From positions 372,001 through 436,000 of the forward strand of contig JAIXMG010000003.1 in NCBI GenBank assembly GCA_025201345.1: DNA of 64,000 bases, in the 5' to 3' direction. Within the stretch, counting starts at the first letter, position 1; each line of letters begins with the position of its first letter. Made by a program: the position numbers and the translations under genes. The notes beneath the pieces are model-generated. The model did not search any database. It was not told the origin of the DNA and saw nothing but the letters and a program-made list of their open reading frames with translations. Shown here piece after piece: positions 48,601 through 58,897 of this stretch. Source of the stretch: Thamnidium elegans. Taxonomy: Eukaryota; Mucoromycota; Mucoromycetes; Mucorales; Mucoraceae.

Positions 48601-49037
48601 ATGGCATATATTTGGCCTGCCAAATCAATACGTTTAGCAGTAGCACAAGAAAGTTTGTGATTTGGTACATAAAATACATGTTGTAGTGATTGATATAATA
48701 TATTCTGTGAAAGAATATGTCTCCTTAAAATGGATTCCTCTGAACGTTCTGTAAAAACGGAATCAAGTTGGAACTCCAAATACCTATAGCCATTGACAGA
48801 ATCAAATATATAATTCCATTCGGTAATGAGTACCTTTACTTTATGGTATTTTGGTATGAATCCATCGACCAAGCATGGAATAAATTGTTTTGTAGTTAGG
48901 TCGACAAGCTCTGTTGTGCCTCGTTCTAAACTAGTCCCCTTTGTCACCATAAATAACATGCCCGAAAGTTTTTGGCCATTGGATGTTTGACCATGGGTGC
49001 TTTCAAATAAATGTTTCGGTGTTATTACAGCTGACAT
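45696..49037 (-). CDS. CTC1: CTC1-like OB-fold protein (CST telomere complex large subunit)
   Basis: A single intron-free frame; the chosen start (49037, gccATGtc context) gives 1113 residues, and an in-frame ATG at 49121 would add 28 basic residues. The length and the succession of beta-rich OB-like segments suit CTC1. Telling blocks are FVLLGRVDMVHDGRIVLVDN, a CTC1-like segment near residues 800-850 (VIYIDSPTQHYPLGLVTGAH, VTFRNLLRKHGR), and a C-terminal OB fold with zinc-binding Cys near residue 925 (WYCITCKSIVRNGNCYYMC). CTC1 with STN1 and TEN1 binds single-stranded telomeric DNA and recruits polymerase alpha-primase. The call is from pattern memory; another large OB-fold ssDNA-binding protein is the alternative. 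The absence of introns contrasts with neighbouring genes. Confidence 0.55.
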   Translation of the reverse strand: MSAVITPKHLFESTHGQTSNGQKLSGMLFMVTKGTSLERGTTELVDLTTKQFIPCLVDGFIPKYHKVKVLITEWNYIFDSVNGYRYLEFQLDSVFTERSEESILRRHILSQNILYQSLQHVFYVPNHKLSCATAKRIDLAGQIYAISSLFALPDIRSHFYLQLVRDQQCVTIQFSGKDCEKFHRYFRIGSLHCFRNLSIISVSGSDMLSFDSNASNCVITPIQYQEITIKPNHPTYPLTVTEVYEDPVKFTGSITRVIDALFGIYELENKLILCLFHYMNYSPDRPFRLGTRLCIFQFHATKLSTSLHTSHLLNLWQVQNDCPMLIACQNTSIEIKSFAPHYTVPTEPIQSIKLKHMVYMDIVMHQTNFIQLMQQLEIYATLQYKFSNTTDLDEEALLKAFESIRKHALGIMEPCQIDSEGFLRHNEVCQVVTCGKNVMLNSYPDLKNVKSNLEDKLVPYSLDLAGENHMYEQNKVFIQRALFDNEFVLLGRVDMVHDGRIVLVDNSSRILLITTKNIEVGAIYICIRARLFREDLSTVNMETREVVRPDCTYLSCDGSDLYAVYRPQQTTFQIQQDISSVVVDRFVCDRLVETYQQRFYVVHVITTFPIEVMRQHENVMENRVIAVLYSLQGPQSKPISIDAGKRIILVTNNRNQSLKFNRQLQLDRWCVILGLIQPGSNENKTTFFLSEKLHEIYPIIMTTKQTANTIQLRAIASDLPQSTATTATNIIEPVYNISQLTTEALYSDPKDMEKGKHFYIKPANITGIIVSKHFSKGFAEDLVSDKEAEEAYHAFGIGTAKSNRNIQVQLRQLDGLETIVIYIDSPTQHYPLGLVTGAHVTFRNLLRKHGRHSAYRFHCITNSESTFEVETTIAPENDVINKEDIPVIVFSQLHSELVDGIEREDTIFKVCCYIRSVILLRLKWYCITCKSIVRNGNCYYMCESGQQIFLASAYIELSDSKACGNANVDGERLVFQILNLNERQCEALKQVVYQYGEIYYEGWRTPEQTKYNKEEEEEEKEYKAKEKIGYQLRDICNKAKSRGNVWIYAKRQFEKKQELLQRLRKVKMSDKNCTLTTWEFEKIKLKVIETEEIDAIILSYEYLLKSLHDFMNQ

Positions 49038-49194
49038 GGCAAAAACTCTTTTTTCTTTTTTATAAAAAGGGAATAGCCTTTTTTTCAAATTTTTGTTTTT
49101 TATTGAACTTAAGTCACGCATCCTAGGAGAGGAACTTTAAAAGAGAGAAAGTAAAAGAATCAAAAGAAATAAGATTGCTATAGAAGGTATGGGT

Positions 49195-50110
49195 TAAATA
49201 TATGTAGTTTCGTTGAGTAGGATGGCGAGTCGTTGTTTAATAGCTGAAAATATGTTGACAGGCAGAAAAGGTTGTTTATCGAAGATGAATTTCCAATAAT
49301 GGATCCATACGGTCCAATGGATAGTGCTTATCACCGTGTATAACCGTGCTAGCTGAGAACGGCGAATAGCTTTTGGTGTTTTAAGATTTGTAATGGTATC
49401 AATTATATCAGTTGTATTGAAATCACTATCTGGGAAATAGGTGAAAAGGACAGGCCACCAAATAACTTGTTTTATGGGACAAATAAAAGAAAGTGGTTAA
49501 GTTTATCAGAATCAGTTTTACATAAACGACAGAGAGGTTAATCAACTGTGCGTATCATATGCAAGAAGGACGTTGTAGACAGTTTTTTTTTGGAAATGAT
49601 CCGATACTATAGGTCGCGAGCAAGTAGTAGCATGGAAATTGACCAGAAGGTTTGGAGCGCTGTAGCAGTCAAAATTAGTTGAGCTTTTCGAAGATTTTCA
49701 TCATTCGAGTTTCTATATTCAAAAGCGGTATAGTATTTCCAAGGAGTGTATTTCCGAAACTGGTTTACTGGAGATTCGTCTGTCCTGCTAAATTCTTCGA
49801 TAGAGATATCTGTCAGGATATAACTCCGTACAAACGGTTGCAGGTGAATTGATCTAAGATTGAGTATTTGCTGATACAGTCGTTTGCATAGGCCCGACTT
49901 AATCATGTATTCACCGGTTATTTTCAGTCTTAAGCGCTTTCTATCGCTACCAAAGATAAAGAAATGCTTGGCAGGGAACCTGGTGTGTTTAAGCAACCAG
50001 TGCTGCTGTGGTATGGAGACCAAGAAATAACGTAATGGTAGCAGTGATAAGTTTTGAAGCTGTTGGAATTGAGGTAAAATTAGACGAGATAAAACAGAGG
50101 AATTTATTAA
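49195..50110 (-). mobile_element. LINE 3'-end fragment
   Basis: The minus frame 50023-49607 and broken frames downstream to about 49195 resemble the C-terminus of the LINE copies at 5134-8700 and 9800-10450: YTPWKYYTAFEYRNSN, ALQTFWSISMLLLA, then LSFICPIKQVIWWPVLFTYF and a terminal VWIHYWKFIFDKQPF block. The last block parallels VWQYHWRCIFDQSSW of the first copy. Stops lie between the pieces. Endonuclease and RT are absent. No poly(A) tail is evident. Confidence 0.6.
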
Positions 50111-50269
50111 TTAAAAATAAAACTAAAGAATTCTGCTAAACTAAAGAATTCTGCCAAACTAAATAATAATCCCTTTTATATTTCTTGACAACCGTAATCG
50201 GTACCTGATCTTATTATTATGATAGGTTCGGGTCAATGTCTAGATTCAACCTTCTCGCTTTCAAATATA

Positions 50270-50997
50270 CAGTGCGTCCATTCTCAAATGGAACTTAATT
50301 TGGAACACGTTTCGAGATTAAATCGGAACACACTGTGAACCTCAATCTAAACACTTTTCAAAATTAATATGGAAGATTTTATTTAAATAGGAGCTTTGTT
50401 TAAACAGTTTTCGAAATGGTTTTTTGAGTGTTGCGTAATGTTGACGAGATGAGATAAAGGAACAAGATTACATGCCTCAGTTATTCTTTGTGTTTAACTA
50501 TAGCCCAGAATTGTTTGATTGGATTCAATTCTGGAAAACAAGGAGGAAGATATACGCATTTATAATTCTTTTTTCTATTCTCTATCATCTGGTTTACTTC
50601 ATTTGATGAATGGATTGGGGCATTATCCATGATAAAGTAAAAACCTTTCATTTCAGGATATCTATCCATAATATCCAATGATTCCCTAATAAAATTAAGG
50701 TATTAATAGCTCCTCCGCTATTGTTCTCAGACATCTCGACGTCCAAAGGTTTGCTTTTCAGGTGCTCCTCGAAATCTGTCAGTTTATTTAAATTGTAAGG
50801 ATCACCTTCAATCTCGTTCGTAATGTTACCAGAATCGTCTTCACGTAAAAAAAATAAGCTCCTTATGAATTATGAAGAATAAAAACAAAGAAGTAAAAAT
50901 AGTGTTCATTTGTTTGTTCCAATTTAATTTCGAAAAGTGTTCCAAATTAAGTTCAAATTTTGTTCCAATTTATTTCCATTTGAGAGTGGACGCACTG
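50270..50997 (-). mobile_element. Inactive Tc1/IS630-type element
   Basis: Terminal inverted repeats start CAGTGCGTCCA at both ends and continue with TCTCAAATGGAA and TTAATTTGGAACAC (left from 50270, right ending 50997). The minus frame 50678-50481 is the C-terminal part of a DDE transposase: FIMDNAPIHSS (second catalytic Asp), CVYLPPCFPELNPIKQFW. The usual acidic residue of the NPIE motif is Lys, so catalysis should be lost. The N-terminal HTH region and first Asp are absent. A TA dinucleotide flanks the left end only. It is a deletion derivative of about 0.73 kb. Confidence 0.75.
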
Positions 50998-51873
50998 TCT
51001 ATAAAATTACTAACCAAAGAAGTTGTTGGTAAGAATTGTTAAAAAAAAATAAAAGACAAGTATAGAATAAAATAAAATATAAATTGAAGTTTGATAATAA
51101 TATATAAAAGAAAATGAAAAGTAAGAAAAGTAAAGTATCTTATTTATATCAATAAGTCCACGAGAGTGTTTCAAAGAACAGTATACAAACAGAAAGGGCA
51201 ATTCTTGACGCACTCCCTCACGCACTCTTACCGGACGTTTAAATAAAAAATAGTCACTTTTTACCCTCCTCCCCCCAATTTTTTTTCGCGCACTTTTTTT
51301 TTCTGCGATTTTTTTTTTTCAGGCGACTTTTTTTTTTCAAGCGACTTTTTATACGAGCACTTTTATTTATTTTTAGTCTGGCACCAGCTATTTAGTTAAA
51401 GAAAGGCATACAAAATTGCCATGTTAAAGTTAAAGTCAAAAGTAAACTATTAAGATCCTTGTAGTTCCAACGATATATCCTTATACAGGAACTTAACTCA
51501 GTACAATAAAATTAATACTACAATAAATAAGTGTAATTCGACATGTACCGCATGATTTTTATTAATATCTGATATACAGTAATTGCTTGACAATATTGAG
51601 ACCATGGGAGTTCTTTAAGTCTCAAAAAAGTTGAAATTAAAGAGGGATGACTGTACAAGCGCTAAGCCATAATTTATGAATACCTCTACTGTTAGAAACA
51701 TATTATTTTTCTTTCTCAGTATATCTTATAAATTACTATTATAAACAAGAGGGTATCCAAGCAGTATGCAATTAGCGACATAATCTGGACATATTTTTAT
51801 TCAGGTACAATGTCTTCATATCAACATACAAGAGCGTATATACGAACCTAATGTCATCCGCAATATATTAATT
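50998..51873. other. AT-rich spacer with degenerate GCGAC-T repeats
   Basis: No gene is seen. At about 51286-51364 a short degenerate repeat of GCGCAC/GCGAT/GCGAC each followed by 9-12 T occurs about five times. The rest is AT-rich, up to the LTR terminus at 51874. Confidence 0.5.
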
Positions 51874-52419
51874 TGTGATATTAACGGTTATAAAATAAAA
51901 GTTATATCAAAAAATAAAATAAAAAAGTAAAATAACTAGATAATTATCAGACTAAGAATAGATTGTTATTTTTATTAATGAAAAAGTGTGTGCCTTATAT
52001 ACATATTATGGGTTGAATAAGCGCTTATCATTAATGTGAAACTTGGACAGTTTCAACGAGACATTAATGAATGAGCAATTTGGAAAGATAAATAGATTCT
52101 TTAGAAGGTCAATTACAATAGCAGCGATGCGTATTATGCTTCTAATTGGCTTCTTTAACAAAAGACGTAAGATAGAGGCTTGTTGATTATAAATAATGTG
52201 ACAATTATTTATGTAAACCAGTTATCTTCTGTTTGTCAAGAGTTTAAGCAGTCTTCTAGTTTTATGATCAAAGCGATAGAACAATAGAATATATCTGAGA
52301 TTAATTTGTAAATAAATACTGTGATTTGTGTATAGCTTATGTAAGTGACATATGAGGATATGACTTGTATAAGTATATATAAATTAGTATTTATTGAAAT
52401 ATAATACGTAGATATAACA
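51874..52419 (-). repeat. Gypsy LTR copy c (minus orientation)
   Basis: 546 bases ending in TGTGAT...ATAACA on the plus strand (LTR termini TGTT...CACA on minus). The part 51874 to about 52217 is identical by eye to the 3' portion of the LTR at 53902-54448. The remaining 200 bases (the TGTT end) are clearly diverged from both other LTRs. The TGTT end abuts internal integrase sequence at 52420 with no PPT-like spacer. Confidence 0.85.
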
Positions 52420-53720
52420 ATTGGACTAATATTCATAAAGACATTCAACGTATTATTTCTAATTGTGAGCAATGTTGTCACTATTCTATAGGAAAAATCG
52501 GGTACCATCCTTTTCGTTCTACTTCACCTACACAAGTGTTTGATCACTGGTCAATGGATTTGGCTACGTTCAATATTACTTCAACTAGTGAAAATAATTA
52601 CATGCTTATTTTAGTTGATCATTTCAGTCGTTTTACTATACTTCGCGCGATCACTGATAAATCAAGTCTTACTATAGCTAAGGAATTACTTAATGTTTTT
52701 TGTTTATTTTCATTTCCTAAAGTATTGACATCTGATAATGGATCCGAATTTGTAAATGAAATTGTGTCACAGTTAATTTTAATGAGTGGTATTGATAGAA
52801 GATTATCTTTACCATACACTCCTACTGGTAATAGCGTTACAGAAAGATTTGTAGGTATTGCAAAGTCTGTTATTATTAAGTCGCTTAGAGGTAAACATGC
52901 TGATTGGGATTTGTACCTTAATCCTACACAATTGGCCATGAACATTAAATATTCTGCACTTCATAAGTCGCGACCTTATAGTATTGTATTTAATAGACAA
53001 CCTAATGATTTTAAAGATTATTCTAAGGTTGTACTTACTTTATCTTTAATGAAAGCTGACACAAAAAAGATACAGGATAGACTTGCTTTTGCTCAAGAAG
53101 TAGTCATACCTCAAATTGCTAAGCTAATTAAAACTACTCAGGATAACGATCATGCTCGTTTCGAAAAAACACATCGCGTTTTGAAAGACATGTATCCTAT
53201 TGGCAGTAAATTTATGATTGTTAATGTGCACCGTCAATCTAAATTAGAAGAAAGATATTCTGGTCCTTTTACCATTAAAGGATATACAAAGAATAAATCT
53301 TATATCTTAGTGGATCGATTAAATAATCTTTTAAGCCGTGATGTTCCTACGCAACAGATTAAATTGATTCAATCTAGTGCTGCTTCTCAAAATACGGTTA
53401 CAGACCAACATTATGAGGTACAAGCTGTTATCGCACATAGAGGTGGACCCATTGATTATGAATACCTTGTCCATTGGTTAGGATACAATGATGAGGCTGA
53501 TCATACATGGCAAGCAGCATCTGATTTTGATTCTACGTTACACATAGAACTTTATTGGCAACGTAGAAACGGCATGAATACAAAGGCAGCTCCTTTAGCC
53601 AACACTGTCAACAATACTATTCGTAAAAAGGCAAATCGTGATAAACATTCCAACAAGAATGTTAAAATTATTACAAGATCTCAAAGACTTCTGGATGCAG
53701 AGCAGCAAAAGAATCTTTAA
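52420..53720 (+). mobile_element. Gypsy chromovirus integrase with chromodomain (3' half of pol, inverted)
   Basis: An open frame begins directly at the LTR junction: WTNIHKDIQRIISNCEQC supplies the CC half of the HHCC zinc domain. The catalytic core has Asp in HWSMDLATF, Asp in TSDNGSEF and Glu in SVTERFVG. A GPF/Y-type module (RYSGPFTIKGYTKNKSYIL) and a chromodomain (YEVQAVIAHRGG, YLVHWLGYNDEADHTW) follow, then a basic tail ending KNL. The chromodomain places it in the chromoviruses. The matching HH half of the zinc domain is on the opposite strand at about 54449-54530, so this segment is inverted relative to gag-pol. Confidence 0.9.
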
Positions 53721-53901
53721 ATATGTGCATGAACCTTTTCCCTGAATATTTTTTTTGCCTTATAAGGTTTTTTAAGGGTTTTTAACGGTCTCACTATATG
53801 CAATTATTATGATCACTTATTTTTAGTTTAATTGATACCTCTATTTTTTTTTTTTCCCTTACCCTTTTCTTTTCTATTTTCTTTTTAAATTTATATATCA
53901 A

Positions 53902-54448
53902 TGTTGTATCTACGTAATATATGTAACAATATCGAATTAGACATAGATTATACAAGTACTCATATTCTCATATAGTCACTTACATAATCTATATATAATT
54001 AGACTATTTCTACTTATATGACTCAGATACCTCTTAGCGTTCTATCGATTGAATATAAATTTATTAAAGACTGTTAATACTAATTGAATAACTAAGATAA
54101 CTGGTTTACATAAATAATTGTCACATTATTTATAATCAACAAGCCTCTATCTTACGTCTTTTGTTAAAGAAGCCAATTAGAAGCATAATACGCATCGCTG
54201 CTATTGTAATTGACCTTCTAAAGAATCTATTTATCTTTCCAAATTGCTCATTCATTAATGTCTCGTTGAAACTGTCCAAGTTTCACATTAATGATAAGCG
54301 CTTATTCAACCCATAATATGTATATAAGGCACACACTTTTTCATTAATAAAAATAACAATCTATTCTTAGTCTGATAATTATCTAGTTATTTTACTTTTT
54401 TATTTTATTTTTTGATATAACTTTTATTTTATAACCGTTAATATCACA
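53902..54448 (+). repeat. Gypsy LTR copy b (plus orientation, chimeric)
   Basis: 547 bases, TGTTGTATC...AATATCACA. Its first ~225 bases are identical by eye to the TGTT-end part of the LTR at 58367-58897, and its last ~340 bases are identical to the LTR at 51874-52419. The switch falls within a shared stretch of about 45 bases (aagataactggtttac...ttataatc). The CACA end abuts CCAAT, the duplicated integrase target, at 54449-54453. Confidence 0.88.
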
Positions 54449-57400
54449 CCAATGTAAATTGTAGTCATTATGAATAGTTTGTAAAACACTATTCTGTCCC
54501 CAGTGTCCCAAGAGGTGAGCGCGATTAATAATGTCATCTCTTTCTAATGGAGGAGGTGTAATGTAATCTCGGTATTGCATTGCTCGAATAACTAATTGAG
54601 TACTATATTTACTGGTAGCTGTCTTATTCATAGACGTGTCAGTGTTATTAATATCAGGAATATGACGAACTTGTTTATGGAAGTTATTAATATTAAGCTG
54701 GGGAACCAACTTTTTTGCTTTTTTTCTATACCGTAAAAGTTTAGTAGGTGCATGTGATTGTGACTCATCTAAAGCAGTCTCAGAAGTTCGTTTTCCGCGG
54801 CGAGAAATAAAACCACTTTTGTTTTCGTCAACAATTTCCCCTCCTTGCAATTTATAACCTTCCAAAAATAAACGACTTCCAGCATCTGCAATTACATTCA
54901 AGATACCTGGAATGTGAATCACTGTGTATGAAAGGCCGAAAAGAGTTTCATAGTATGTCAATAAAAGGTGATTTGGTATCTCCTGGCTTTGCATATAAAT
55001 TAAACTGCGATGGTCTGTATGCAAAGAGAAATGCTTCTGAACAAGCCATTTATCGAACCTTTGAAAACAATAAGTTATAGCTAATAATTCACGTCTTGTA
55101 GTAGAATAGCATCTTTCAACATTAGTTAAACCACGACTAGCCATTGCAACATATTTCTTTTCATTGCCTTTTTGCATGTACAAATACCACTTATAGCATT
55201 ATGGCTCGCATCTGTAGCAACATGAATAGGGTGAATAAGAGGTGCAGATGCTAATGCAATTTTTAACTTATTAAAAGCGTCAGTATGCTCTTGTTTCCAA
55301 ACTTCCTGTAAATTAGCAACATTCCTTAATCGATCTAAAGGTGAACTAATGTGTGCGTAAAGAGGAATCGACGACCTAAAGTAGTTGAGGTAACCAAGAT
55401 ACTTTTGCAGCTGCTTAGTATTGTGAGGAATATTAAATTCATGTGCAGTATTGACTTTACGATGGTCTGGAACCATAGCACCGTCCTGAAAAGTCCATCC
55501 CAAAATAAAGATACTTTTTTGCGCCAATATCAATTTCTCTGTAGCAATTACCAAATTGTGTTCAGTCAAACGACGTATGACTTCAATTACACATTCAGTA
55601 TGATGTCGTAAGGAATCACTTGTGCTGATGGTTAAATCATCAATATAGACTTGGATATAGTTTAAATCACTAAACAGGTCCTGTAAGACTCTTTGAACAA
55701 GGTTTCCTATGAATGCAATTCCAAAGGGGGCCTTTTTATATTGCCACTGCTTGTTCGTAAAGACATCTGTGAAGGCTAACTTATGTCTATGTTCTTTAGC
55801 TATCATGAAACTATTGAAACATGCTTTGATATCAATAATTGTATGAATTTTAGCTGTGCCTAATTTTTGGTGTATCTCAGAAATTAAAGGTAACCGCTGC
55901 ATATCTGTAACTGTAAGAATAGCGTTTAGATTTCTCAAATCTGTAACTAATCTTATTTTCTCTTTAGATATCTTGCCAGTACTATCTTTTTTTCCAACTA
56001 CCAACAAAGGAGAATTGTAACCATTATACGTTGAAACAGGTTCTATAACGTTGTCATCTTGCCATATCTGCAGCTGTTCAGCCACTTTATCTTTATAAGC
56101 ATAAGAGAGACCATAGCTTTTACGATATGCAACACAACCAGGTTCTGTTTCGAGGTACACAATAGCTCCAGGTAGCGTACAGTATGTATTTTTAACATCA
56201 ATATTTCTATTCACAAGAAGTACAGGCTCTAATAATTTTTCCATTTCTTCTCTTTCAGCCGTAGTACCATAAGGACTGTTATTAGGTTCAGAAATAGAAG
56301 GATCAGAAAAAGGATTATCAGCTTCAAGTTCATTATGGCTAAGGGCTAAACCAGTAATACCGACGTTAAGTTTACTTATAATATCAAGACCAACTAGTAT
56401 AGGTATAGTTCTATTATTTTCACTTGTAAAGAAAGAAAAAATCTCGAAATTATGTTTAAAAGCTTTTTTATTATAAGATATGTCTAAAACTGTAGAACTT
56501 GATCGTTTTACAACTGCATCAGAATGGCCAAGCTGTATAGTACCATTGGATGGAACAAATTTGATAGTATCACCCAAATAAGAAGCAAAAGAAGGAGACA
56601 CCATACTGAAAGTTGCACCGGTATCAACGATCGCGTAAGTTTTGATATTCTGAATAATAATAGGAATAAGAATCATGTTAGATTTGTTTGGTGGTAATAC
56701 ACTAAATACATTATGATACTTACAATTTTGTGCTTGAAGGTCAGTCATGGTGTCATCCTCATCCGAGATGTTCAACTCACCAATTTCATTGGTAGCGTCG
56801 GCAACACCAGCATTATATGCAGCCTGTAATTCTGCACGTGTTGTAGAAACAGCGGAAGAAATAGGAGCATCAGCAACGGGGACAGGATGAGCAACCACAG
56901 ACGAAGAAGAAGATATGCTACCTTGCATCTTTGTCATAGCACCAAAAGTAAATCCAGTCGATTTATCAGCAGCCACTGATGTACGTGTGGCAGTACTACA
57001 TTTATGTTCAGGATTCCAACCCAAAGCATTGCACTTGTAGCACTTACGCTTGTTAATTACTGAGGCATCATTACCAGCAGCAGAAGCACGACAATCACTT
57101 GTATTATGAGTCTTAGTGCGATGGAAGATGCAATACATGTCATTGCGATCACCACGACTAGAGGACGAAAAAGCAGAAGTAGAAGAACTACGGGTGTTAT
57201 TGGCCGCGTGTCGAGACAAATTAGATGATTGATGATACACATCAGATGCATCTATTTCAACAGCAGGGCGCTTGGGGGCACGAGGAGCAACCAATCCCGA
57301 AGAGGACAACACAGGAGAAGAGGAAGACCTAAACTTACCAAACAGTTTATTCTTGTTGACACTGCAGGCCAAATCGGTAACTGTGTCTACATCGGATTGT

Positions 57401-58269
57401 TTGTAAACCGGCATACCTACAAGAACCATGGTAACATAATCGGCTACCTTACGAGGAATAGCGGAAAGGAACTTTTCCACCAAAAGAGAATTGGACAGCA
57501 CCTGGTCAACAGCACGACGACGAAGACTATTGAATCGATCAATAAAACTGTCAAGACTCTCGCCGGCCTTCATTTCAACAGCGTTGAGTTCCATGGCACA
57601 ATTGTTGCGTTCTTCTTGAACATTCATACCGTAACGGGCTCTAAAAGCAGTAGAGAATTCCAACCATTGAGGATCACGCTGGTAAAGCTTGCGGAACTCC
57701 ACAATAAAATCTTCAAACCACAAGCGCATGGTTCCAGCCAAAAGAGGAGGCAAGACACGAAGATAATTGACATCCAAGTCAAGTCCATGGCTTAACATAA
57801 CATCAGTAAACTTCATCAAGCAAGTGTTGATGTCGACAAAAACGTGAGCACCAGGTACCGTAACGTTTCCAAGCCATTGAAACAAAGGTAATTCCCTGGG
57901 TACAACCTTAGACAGCTTGCTTCCAACAAGGCTATCACCGGCTGCAGATTGAACCAACTTAAGTGCTCTGCCAAGCAACTCCAAGTCTTCAATCCTCTTA
58001 CTTAACTGATAACGGTACTTGCTGAGTTGGTCTTGACTACCAACGAAAGTGACCACCAAAGAAGACAAAGAAGCAACATCAGCTTGAGCTAAGGTCAAAC
58101 TAGTCTTGAGGGCCAAAACGGGATCAGAGCCAGCACCTTGGGGAAGGTGTTCAACAACAGGTTGGATAGGAACCTCGCTAGCTTGAGAAACAGAACCAGA
58201 GTATTCAACATCTTCCATATTATTGGCAATTTTTTGAGCAAGAGGACCAATGAATTGTTGAGCGGACAT
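54449..58269 (-). mobile_element. Gypsy chromovirus gag-protease-RT-RNase H (5' part, disrupted)
   Basis: Minus-strand polyprotein from the ATG at 58269 (a TTG at 58278 is upstream in frame). Gag covers roughly the first 400 residues (WLEFSTAFRARYGM, ESLDSFIDRFNSLRRR) with a Cys-rich knuckle-like CYKCNALGWNPEHKC. The protease has AIVDTGATFSMVSP. The RT has DLRNLNAIL, IIDIKACFNSF, APFGIAFIGNLVQ and YIDD. RNase H begins ATDASHNAISG and then shifts frame near 55183, continuing as VAMASRGLTNVERCYSTTRR with LHTDHRSLIY. It ends in the integrase zinc domain HLLGHWGQNSVLQTIHNDYN LHW exactly at the ATTGG/CCAAT junction (54449-54453). The frameshift and the inverted integrase make it non-functional. 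Confidence 0.9.
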
Positions 58270-58366
58270 GTTAGGCAAGTAAAAAATTTTTAAAAAGGAA
58301 TTAAAAAATTAAGGGGAGATTTTAAAAAATAAAAACGGTAGTTATTAAGAATTGATAAAAAAAAAA

Positions 58367-58897
58367 GTGATATTGACGGTTATAAAATAAAAGTAAATAT
58401 CAAAATACAAAAAATAAAATATAATAACAGAAAATTATCAGACTTTAAAAAGGTAATGGTTTTTATTATAAGAAAATGTGTGTGTCTTATATACATATTG
58501 GATTTAAATGGACGCTTATCATAAGATGTGAAACTTAGACAGTGTTAGCAAGCCATTTGAATATAGAAATAGTTTCTTCAGAAGGTTAATTATAATAGCA
58601 GCGATGCCTATTATCTTTCTAATTGGCTTCACGGCTAAATAATAACAGATAGAGGCTTGTGGATTATAAATAATGTGACAATTATTTATGTAAACCAGTT
58701 ATCTTAGTTATTCAATTAGTATTAACAGTCTTTAATAAATTTATATTCAATCGATAGAACGCTAAGAGGTATCTGAGTCATATAAGTAGAAATAGTCTAA
58801 TTATATATAGATTATGTAAGTGACTATATGAGAATATGAGTACTTGTATAATCTATGTCTAATTCGATATTGTTACATATATTACGTAGATACAACA
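58367..58897 (-). repeat. Gypsy LTR copy a (minus orientation, 5' LTR of the gag-pol part)
   Basis: About 531 bases, starting TGTTGTATC on the minus strand at 58897 and ending near AATATCAC at 58367. The first ~225 bases equal LTR copy b; the remainder is diverged from copies b and c with many substitutions and small indels. It lies about 100 bases upstream of the gag ATG. The flanking bases do not match those outside LTR copy c, so no outer target duplication is visible. Confidence 0.85.

Noticed and set aside
52236..52508. Minus-strand 90-residue frame over the LTR/integrase junction
   Set aside because: It spans LTR and antisense integrase and has no motif.
57229..57795. Plus-strand 188-residue frame opposite gypsy gag
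   Set aside because: Antisense shadow of the gag coding sequence.
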